A stretch of 62,706 bases of DNA from Klebsiella pneumoniae (GTDB taxonomy: Bacteria; Pseudomonadota; Gammaproteobacteria; Ga0077536): the NCBI GenBank assembly GCA_945876945.1, contig CAMCQE010000006.1, forward strand, positions 1 through 62,706, written 5' to 3'. Position 1 is the first letter of the stretch, and every line of letters begins with the position of its first letter. The notes beneath the pieces were generated by a model. It did not search any database. It saw nothing but the letters and a program-made list of their open reading frames with translations, and had not been told where the DNA came from. The translations under genes and the position numbers were made by a program. Of the stretch, positions 57,247 through 62,706 are shown one piece after another.

Positions 57247-57599
57247 GCGGGGCGGGTGCGCTCGATTTGGATGCCGACGTCGCGAACCTGCCGCACGGCG
57301 GATTTCTTATTGATTCTGATCTTCACCCATAGCACCCCGAATTCCGCGAACAAGGTGTCCGCAATCGTCTCCGCCAAACGTTCAACCAACAGAAAACCGC
57401 TGGTTTGGGTGAGTTGAATGACGCGCTTGGTGACGGATTTGTAGTCGATGGTGTCGTCGATCGAGTCGCTACGGGCCGCCGGGCGGATGTCCGTGCCTAA
57501 ATCCAGATCGATTTCGAGCGTCTGCTCAAACTGTCGCTCCCAATCCCAGATGCCGATGACGGCGTCCACACGAAGCCCATGCAAAAAAACGATATCCAT
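57243..57599 (-). CDS. folB: dihydroneopterin aldolase
   Basis: A 118-residue enzyme that cleaves dihydroneopterin to glycolaldehyde and 6-hydroxymethyldihydropterin. Recognised from MDIVFLHGLRVDAVIGIWDWER at the start, in part HGLRVDAVIGIWDWER, the catalytic Glu in this Glu-Arg pair, the DYKSVTKRVIQL segment and FLLVERLAE with the second conserved glutamate. Length is normal. ATG 57599 is chosen; a Met two codons upstream is possible. It is the first gene of the folB-folK-lipoprotein group. Confidence 0.94.
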   Translation of the reverse strand: MDIVFLHGLRVDAVIGIWDWERQFEQTLEIDLDLGTDIRPAARSDSIDDTIDYKSVTKRVIQLTQTSGFLLVERLAETIADTLFAEFGVLWVKIRINKKSAVRQVRDVGIQIERTRPA

Positions 57600-57690
57600 T
57601 GCCATCCTGAGGTGCCGCCCTGATTGGCCTGTTAAGTGAGTCGAAGTATAAAGCTTAAACCCCATAGTCGCCGGTTAAGGCCGGCTGAAA

Positions 57691-58296
57691 GTGAAGATGA
57701 TTTCAGACCTCGCGTTTATCCTTGCCAGCTATCTGCTGGGTTCGGTTTCCGCTGCTGTCGTGGTGTGCCGCGTTTTGGGCAAAGGCGACCCGCGCGAAAC
57801 CGGTTCCGGCAACCCCGGCGCCACCAACGTTTTGCGCGCCCACGGTAAAGGTCCGGCAGCGGCGACGCTGATCGGAGACATCGGCAAAGGCGTGGTGCCT
57901 GTGTTGTTGGCGCGCTGGGCCGAACTCGGGCCGCTGGTGATTGGCGGTTGCGCCTGCGCCGCCTTTTTAGGCCATCTTTTCCCAGTGTTCTTCGGCTTTC
58001 GGGGCGGCAAGGGCGTCGCGACTTTCGTCGGCGTTTTGCTGGCGATATCGCTCTGGCTGGGCCTCGCGTTTATCGCCACCTGGCTGACGGTGGCCGCGAT
58101 TACCCGCTATTCCTCGCTCGCCGCGCTGGTTGCCACCGCGGCGACACCGCTCATTGCGGGTCTGGCGCTGGGCCTGCCCGCGCCGATGGTGGTGGCGACC
58201 ACTGTCATGGCGGCGGCGATTATCTATCGCCATCAGGCCAATATCGCACGCCTGCTGGCAGGCACCGAAGGGCGCATCGGCAAACGCGGCGCTTAA
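57691..58296 (+). CDS. plsY: acyl-phosphate:glycerol-3-phosphate acyltransferase PlsY
   Basis: A 201-residue membrane enzyme for the first acylation of phospholipid synthesis. Motif 1 [11 protein letters not shown], the conserved [12 protein letters not shown] (motif 1/2 region) and the [10 protein letters not shown] motif near residue 110 are visible, with five hydrophobic segments. The frame starts with GTG 57691; ATG 57697 (MISDLAF) is another choice. It is divergent from folB and overlaps tsaD by 4 bases at its end. Confidence 0.93.
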   Translation: MKMISDLAFILASYLLGSVSAAVVVCRVLGKGDPRETGSGNPGATNVLRAHGKGPAAATLIGDIGKGVVPVLLARWAELGPLVIGGCACAAFLGHLFPVFFGFRGGKGVATFVGVLLAISLWLGLAFIATWLTVAAITRYSSLAALVATAATPLIAGLALGLPAPMVVATTVMAAAIIYRHQANIARLLAGTEGRIGKRGA

Positions 58297-59336
58297 GGCG
58301 GGAGTAATTCTTCCAGCGACCAACGGGGCCTCACGCTAAAGGCGTGCGCGCTACGAGCGCCAGCCGCAAGCCGCAGGCTCCCGGCGTAAGCCACCATCGC
58401 GCCGTTATCGGTGCAAAACTGCAGCGCCGGGTAGCGCACCTGCACGTTCATCTCCGCGGCCAGCGTGCCCAAGCCGGCGCGAAGCGCGCGGTTGGCGCTC
58501 ACCCCGCCCGCCACCAGCAGGGTCTTGCGCCCGGTCTGACGCAAAGCCCGCCGGCACTTAATCACGAAGGTATCCACCACCGCATCGGAAAACGCCCGGG
58601 CGATGTCCGCCTTTGCGCCCGGCTCGTCCGCGTGCTTGCGCGCGGTCGTGGCGGTGAAGGTCTTCAGGCCGCTGAAGCTGAAATCGAGCCCCGGCCGATC
58701 GGTCATCGGCCGGGGAAAACGAAAGCGGGTCGGGTCGCCGTTCAGCGCGAGTTTTTCGACCGCAGGCCCCCCCGGATAATCGAGGCCCAATAATTTTGCG
58801 GTTTTGTCGAAGGCTTCGCCCGCCGCATCGTCCAGTGATTCGCCCAGCACCCGGTAGCTGCCCAGCGCCGCTACATCCACCAGCATGGTGTGACCACCGG
58901 AGACCAAGAGGGCCAAGAACGGAAAATCAGGCGGGTCGGGCTCCAGCATGGGGGCGAGCAAATGGGCTTCCATGTGATGCACGCCGAGCGCGGGGATCCC
59001 CAAGGCGAAGGCCAGCGCCTGCGCCACGCCGGCGCCCACCAGCAGGGCGCCGATGAGTCCGGGCCCCGCCGTATAGGCGATTCCCGTGAGATCCGGGAGT
59101 GCTCGTCCGGCACTGGCCAGCACCTCGCGGGCGAGTGGCACCACCCGCCGCACGTGGTCGCGAGAGGCCAGCTCGGGCACCACGCCGCCGTAAATTCGGT
59201 GCATATCGATCTGGGTAAAGACCTCATGCGCGAGCAGGCCAGCGCCCGTTTCGTACAGCGCGACGCCGGTTTCATCGCAGGAAGTTTCGATGCCGAGCAC
59301 CAAATGGGGCGTTCGATCAGATTTTGCGGTAGACAT
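58293..59336 (-). CDS. tsaD: tRNA N6-threonylcarbamoyladenosine transferase TsaD
   Basis: A 347-residue ASKHA-fold enzyme that attaches threonylcarbamoyl to A37 of ANN-decoding tRNAs, working with TsaB and TsaE. Signatures: [15 protein letters not shown] at the N terminus, [23 protein letters not shown], the metal-binding His pair in [19 protein letters not shown] and [14 protein letters not shown]. Length near 337-345 is normal. It is divergent from rpsU with a 72-base gap. Confidence 0.97.
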   Translation of the reverse strand: MSTAKSDRTPHLVLGIETSCDETGVALYETGAGLLAHEVFTQIDMHRIYGGVVPELASRDHVRRVVPLAREVLASAGRALPDLTGIAYTAGPGLIGALLVGAGVAQALAFALGIPALGVHHMEAHLLAPMLEPDPPDFPFLALLVSGGHTMLVDVAALGSYRVLGESLDDAAGEAFDKTAKLLGLDYPGGPAVEKLALNGDPTRFRFPRPMTDRPGLDFSFSGLKTFTATTARKHADEPGAKADIARAFSDAVVDTFVIKCRRALRQTGRKTLLVAGGVSANRALRAGLGTLAAEMNVQVRYPALQFCTDNGAMVAYAGSLRLAAGARSAHAFSVRPRWSLEELLPP

Positions 59337-59349
59337 TGTGGTTGACGCT

Positions 59350-59384
59350 CGTTAGGATTTCGGCCCTCTAGAAATAGCCTAACG
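59350..59384 (+). repeat. 12-bp interrupted hairpin before rpsU
   Basis: CGTTAGG and ATTTC (59350-59361) pair with GAAAT (59371-59375) and CCTAACG (59378-59384), leaving a 9-base loop and a 2-base bulge. It sits in the 72-base gap between tsaD and rpsU, ending 24 bases before the rpsU start. A TTGACG at 59342-59347 may be a -35 element. It may be an operator or an RNA leader structure. Confidence 0.6.
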
Positions 59385-59408
59385 CCCAAATCCCGAGAAG
59401 TCGCCCGT

Positions 59409-59624
59409 ATGCCATCAGTCCGAGTCCGCGAGAACGAACCTTTTGACGTGGCCATGCGCCGCTTCAAGCGCTCCTGTGAAAAAGCCGGCGTACTCGCCGA
59501 AGTCCACAAGCGGGAGTTCTACGAAAAACCCACTCAGGAACGCAAGCGCAAAGCCGCTGCCGCCGTTAAGCGCTGGCAGAAGAAAGCCGCGCGCCAGAAC
59601 GCCCGCCGCGTCCGTCTCTACTAA
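59409..59624 (+). CDS. rpsU: 30S ribosomal protein S21
   Basis: A 71-residue, strongly basic protein needed for efficient initiation. It starts with [26 protein letters not shown], of which [16 protein letters not shown] is the family signature, and ends RRVRLY. Length equals E. coli S21. It leads the macromolecular-synthesis operon with yqeY, dnaG and rpoD. The yqeY gene follows after 25 bases. Confidence 0.98.
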   Translation: MPSVRVRENEPFDVAMRRFKRSCEKAGVLAEVHKREFYEKPTQERKRKAAAAVKRWQKKAARQNARRVRLY

Positions 59625-59649
59625 GCCCTGTCCTCAGGGCTTCCTGCCC

Positions 59650-60102
59650 ATGGCTTCAGACACAAGAGACCGCCTCAACGCGGATATCAAAACGGCCATG
59701 AAGGCCGGTGATAAAACGCGTTTGGGTACGCTGCGATTCATCAGTGCAGCCCTGAAGCAGCAGGAAATTGATACCCGTACCGACCTTGATGAAGCTGCCG
59801 TCATCGGCATCATCACCAAGATGGCCAGCCAGCGCCGTGATTCCATCTCGCAGTTCGATAGCGCCGGCCGCGACGACCTTGCCAGCAAAGAGCGGGAAGA
59901 ACTAACGGTAGTCGAAGAATATTTGCCCGCACCCCTCTCAGCAGAGGAAGTTACAGCCTTCGTAGATGCCGCAATCGCCAAGCTTGGGGCGACCAGCATC
60001 AAGGACATGGGCAAGGTGATGAACGAACTCCGTCCCCAACTGACTGGCCGCGTCGATATGGCCGCCGTTAGCACCTCCATCAAGCAACGTCTCGGCGGCT
60101 GA
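59650..60102 (+). CDS. yqeY: GatB/YqeY domain-containing protein
   Basis: A 150-residue helical protein of the YqeY family, related to the tail domain of the amidotransferase subunit GatB. Recognised from LNADIKTAMKAGDKTRLGTLRFI, in part KAGDKTRLGTLR, AALKQQEID, FDSAGRDDLASKEREEL and YLPAPLSAEEV. It has been linked to tRNA binding but the role is not defined. The open frame extends upstream through rpsU in another phase; ATG 59650 matches the family start. It is regularly found between rpsU and dnaG outside the enterics. Confidence 0.93.
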   Translation: MASDTRDRLNADIKTAMKAGDKTRLGTLRFISAALKQQEIDTRTDLDEAAVIGIITKMASQRRDSISQFDSAGRDDLASKEREELTVVEEYLPAPLSAEEVTAFVDAAIAKLGATSIKDMGKVMNELRPQLTGRVDMAAVSTSIKQRLGG

Positions 60103-60180
60103 GGCCGCAGCCTCACTCGCCACCGCCCGTCAATCCCCTAGAATCCACCTGACGGCAATTCAGCCGCAGCAGGGACTTCA

Positions 60181-61881
60181 GTGGCCGGCAAGATCCAGCA
60201 ACCCTTCATTGATGACCTCCTCACGCGTGTCGACATCGTCGAAATCGTGAGTCGTTCGGTGACGCTGAGAAAAGCTGGCCGCGACTTTCAGGGCTTGTGC
60301 CCCTTTCACAACGAGAAAAGTCCGTCGTTCACGGTGAGTCCCGACAAGCAGTTTTATCACTGCTTTGGTTGCGGCGCCCACGGCTCCGCCATTGGCTTCC
60401 TCATGAATCACGATGGCCTGAGCTTTGTGGAAGCGGTGGAAGATCTCGCCGGCCACCTGCATCTGCCCATCCAGTACGAAACCGAGACCAACGCGCCGGC
60501 CGCGCCCAGTCATCGCGGGCTCTACGAGCTCATGAACGAGGCGCAACAGTGCTACGCCAAGGCGCTGCGGGAGCACCCGGCGCGCGAACGGGCGGTGGAA
60601 TATCTCAAACATCGCGGCCTCACCGGCGCCATCGCAAAATCCTTCAATCTCGGATACGCACCGCCCGGCTGGGACACGCTCACCAGCCAGCTGGGCACGG
60701 ATGTCTCCCGCCGCAGTCAGCTGGTGGAAGCCGGCCTTGCCGTGCAACGAGACAACGGCACTTTCTACGACCGCTTCCGCGACCGCATTATTTTTCCGAT
60801 TCTCGATCGTCGCGGTCGCTGCGTGGGTCTCGGCGGACGCGTCATCGATCAGGGCGAGCCGAAATATCTCAATTCCCCAGAAACGCCAATTTTCCATAAG
60901 CGACGCGAGCTCTATGGACTGCATCACGCCTTACGAAGCAGCGGGAGGCCCACACGCATCATCGTGGTTGAAGGCTATATGGACGTGGTCGCGCTGGCCC
61001 AGCATGAGGTCAACAACGCGGTGGCCACGCTGGGTACCGCCACCAGCGACGAACATCTGGAGCAAATCTTCAAGCAGGTGAACGAGGTTGTGTTCTGCTT
61101 CGATGGCGACAAGGCCGGCCGACGCGCCGCCTGGCGTGCCCTGGAAACCGTCCTGCCCTTGCTCTCCGAAGGCCGAAAAGCCGGGTTCCTGTTCCTTCCG
61201 CAGGGCGAAGATCCGGACAGCCTCGTGCGGGCCGAAGGGAAGGCGCGCTTTGAGCAAGCAGAACACGTGACGCCCCTCTCGACCTTTTTATTCGACGAAC
61301 TCTCGGCTCGCGCCGACATCAGCAGCATGGACGGTCGCGCCCAGCTCGTAGCCCTGGCCCGTCCGCTGATTGGTAAAGTCCCTGCGGGCCCGTTTCGACA
61401 ACTGCTTGGCCAGCATCTGCAACGTCTGGCTCAAACCAGCGTGCGGCTCGGACCCGCGCCTCCGGGGGCGCCGGCACCAAGCGCGCAAGCGGGACGCCCG
61501 AACAACCGGCGAGCCGTGCCATCGCTGCTGCGCCAGGCGATTGGTCTGCTGGTGCGACGTCCGGGTCTGGCGCCGCTGGCCCGCGACCTGCCGGCAATCG
61601 ACGTCTCCTCTGATCCCGAATCCGCGCTGCTGGTCACGTTGCTAGAACTTATTGAGCGAAGCCCGGGTCTCAACGCCGGGTCCTTGATGGAGAGCCTACG
61701 CGATACCCCGCAGTACGGCTTACTGGAAGAAATTCTCCAGCAACCCGTGCTGCTGGCCGAAGATCACTGGGCAAGCGAATTCAGTGGCGCGATCGAGCAA
61801 CTCCTGAAGCGGCGCGAGCGCCAGCGGTTCAGCCGACTGGTCAGCCAGCAGACACGCAAGCCTGATCTGGAGGGAGAGTGA
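60181..61881 (+). CDS. dnaG: DNA primase
   Basis: A 566-residue primase that makes RNA primers at the replication fork. The N-terminal zinc domain is CHC2-type (Cys40, His43, Cys61 and Cys64 in CPFHNEKSPSF and YHCFGCGAHG). The Toprim core has the acidic residues of VVEGYMDVVALAQ and FDGDKAGRRAAWRA. The C-terminal helical domain for DnaB binding starts near residue 430 after a proline-rich linker (APPGAPAPSAQAG). It starts with GTG 60181. rpoD follows after 171 bases. Confidence 0.97.
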   Translation: MAGKIQQPFIDDLLTRVDIVEIVSRSVTLRKAGRDFQGLCPFHNEKSPSFTVSPDKQFYHCFGCGAHGSAIGFLMNHDGLSFVEAVEDLAGHLHLPIQYETETNAPAAPSHRGLYELMNEAQQCYAKALREHPARERAVEYLKHRGLTGAIAKSFNLGYAPPGWDTLTSQLGTDVSRRSQLVEAGLAVQRDNGTFYDRFRDRIIFPILDRRGRCVGLGGRVIDQGEPKYLNSPETPIFHKRRELYGLHHALRSSGRPTRIIVVEGYMDVVALAQHEVNNAVATLGTATSDEHLEQIFKQVNEVVFCFDGDKAGRRAAWRALETVLPLLSEGRKAGFLFLPQGEDPDSLVRAEGKARFEQAEHVTPLSTFLFDELSARADISSMDGRAQLVALARPLIGKVPAGPFRQLLGQHLQRLAQTSVRLGPAPPGAPAPSAQAGRPNNRRAVPSLLRQAIGLLVRRPGLAPLARDLPAIDVSSDPESALLVTLLELIERSPGLNAGSLMESLRDTPQYGLLEEILQQPVLLAEDHWASEFSGAIEQLLKRRERQRFSRLVSQQTRKPDLEGE

Positions 61882-61999
61882 GCGGAAAAAGGGCTGTCAT
61901 CGTGAAGTCGATCGACTACAATCCGAAGTCCTTTTGCCCGTTCTGGCAAAAAGCCGACCTTGAACTAGACTCAAAGCCTCTCCCGGGGGCCCGCAGCCC

Positions 62000-62018
62000 C
62001 GCCGGTTTCGGCGTTTTT
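62000..62018 (+). terminator. weak hairpin with T-run between dnaG and rpoD
   Basis: CGCCG (62000-62004), a four-base loop and CGGCG (62009-62013) are followed directly by five Ts. The 5-bp stem is short, so termination would be partial and could lower rpoD readthrough relative to its own promoters, which must also lie in this 171-base gap. I found no sharp -10/-35 pair. Confidence 0.5.
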
Positions 62019-62052
62019 CGTTTCAAATCAGACCAAAGGCAGATCTCAGAAC

Positions 62053-62706
62053 ATGGATACCCCTGAAGAATTGGAATCCACCGACGAGCAGTCGCAGCTC
62101 AAACGGCTCATCGCCAAAGGCAAGGAACAAGGCTTCCTGACGTATCACGAGGTCAATGACCACCTGCCTGATGACATCGTCGATCCCGAACAGATCGAAG
62201 ACATCATCAACATGATTAGCGAAATGGGGATCCCGGTGCATGAAACCGCACCGGACACCGACACCCTGCTGCTGAACGAGACCGATGTCGACGAAGAAGC
62301 CGCGGAAGAAGCCGCCGCCGCCATCGCCGCCGTTGATACCGAATTTGGCCGCACCACCGACCCCGTCCGCATGTACATGCGCGAAATGGGCACGGTGGAC
62401 CTGCTCACCCGCGAAGGCGAAATTAAAATCGCCAAGCGCATTGAGGAAGGCCTCAATCAGGTGCTGTCCGCGCTCGCGGATTTCCCGGCGGTCTCCGAAC
62501 AGTTCCTGAAGGATTACGACCGCTCGGTTCAGGGCGAGATCAAAATTACCGAACTCATCAGTGGTTTCATTAACCCTGACGAAGAACCCGGCGAAGTGCG
62601 GGAAGACATCGAAGCGGCGCTAGCCGAACCCGAAGTGGCGCCGGGCGCCGAAGAAGAAGGCGCCGAAGACGGCGAAGACGCCGATCCAATTGCCAATCAG
62701 CTTGAT
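62053..62706 (+). CDS. rpoD: RNA polymerase sigma-70 factor RpoD, N-terminal part
   Basis: The first 218 codons of the housekeeping sigma factor; the gene runs off the right edge. Region 1.1 is at residues 1-75 (LKRLIAKGKEQGFLTYHEVND, in part GKEQGFLTYHEVND), region 1.2 at about 100-130 with DPVRMYMREMGTVDLLTREGE, in part DPVRMYMREMGTVDLL, and then begins the non-conserved acidic segment with many Glu and Asp residues. The start ATG 62053 follows the dnaG gene as in other proteobacteria. Confidence 0.95.
   Translation, partial: MDTPEELESTDEQSQLKRLIAKGKEQGFLTYHEVNDHLPDDIVDPEQIEDIINMISEMGIPVHETAPDTDTLLLNETDVDEEAAEEAAAAIAAVDTEFGRTTDPVRMYMREMGTVDLLTREGEIKIAKRIEEGLNQVLSALADFPAVSEQFLKDYDRSVQGEIKITELISGFINPDEEPGEVREDIEAALAEPEVAPGAEEEGAEDGEDADPIANQLD

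Overview
The window is a stretch of core chromosome from a gammaproteobacterium with a fairly GC-rich genome. This is inferred from gene content and order: mnmG-rsmG-parA-parB-atp-glmU, glnA-ntrB-ntrC with a sigma-54 type promoter, rpsU-yqeY-dnaG-rpoD, glyQ-glyS-gmhB-plsC, lptM-lysA, trxA-rho, ybbA-ybbP opposite tesA, and fabA. I cannot place it below class. Several arrangements (a DUF4124 gene between glnA and ntrB, the folB-folK/folM/NDUFAF7-like cluster, erpA beside a bactofilin) suggest a Pseudomonas-, Chromatiales- or Xanthomonadales-like lineage rather than enterics. Two genes are cut by the window edges: anmK on the left and rpoD on the right. I saw no insertion sequence, prophage, CRISPR array, rRNA or tRNA.

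Layout. 1-5.0 kb: anmK end, erpA, bactofilin, hemJ, a 57-residue rubredoxin, thiD-thiE-hemL. 5.0-22.4 kb: a long leftward block with fabA, a PhoQ/PhoP-type two-component system led by a PepSY protein, a nitrilase-family amidase, an RraA-family protein, glmU, the whole F-type ATP synthase operon (atpI-B-E-F-H-A-G-D-C), parB, parA, rsmG and mnmG. 22.7-27.4 kb: a rightward four-gene ABC-2 operon resembling gldA-gldF-gldG plus a DUF4340 protein. 27.4-33.5 kb: an unrecognised helical protein, then glyQ-glyS-gmhB-plsC and hemB. 33.5-39.8 kb (leftward): ntrC, ntrB, DUF4124 protein, glnA, lysA, lptM. 40-42 kb: trxA and rho. 42-46.6 kb: hinT, a Nudix hydrolase and tesA (leftward), facing ybbA-ybbP. 46.6-53.7 kb: cupin, hemH, DUF427, yjbQ, nitroreductase, slt, an NDUFA9-like reductase, cca. 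53.7-59.3 kb: msrA, an NDUFAF7-like methyltransferase, folM, a lipoprotein, folK-folB, plsY, tsaD. 59.4 kb to the end: the macromolecular-synthesis operon rpsU-yqeY-dnaG-rpoD.

The genes support central cell work: heme synthesis (hemL, hemB, hemJ, hemH), thiamin and folate synthesis, Fe-S assembly, phospholipid and fatty-acid synthesis, cell-wall precursor supply and recycling (glmU, slt, anmK), nitrogen control, respiration-driven ATP synthesis, chromosome partition, tRNA maturation and transcription or replication initiation.

No undescribed multi-gene defence or mobile system is visible. The most striking observation is that atpH, encoding the essential delta subunit of ATP synthase, has an in-frame TGA at codon 79 where its relatives have arginine; the rest of the frame is intact and of normal length. 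Other points of note are structured, probably regulatory leaders: a large nested inverted repeat followed by a C-rich G-poor stretch before rho, a strong hairpin downstream of the glnA sigma-54 promoter, and a hairpin before rpsU. Three divergent gene pairs also have start codons that touch or overlap.
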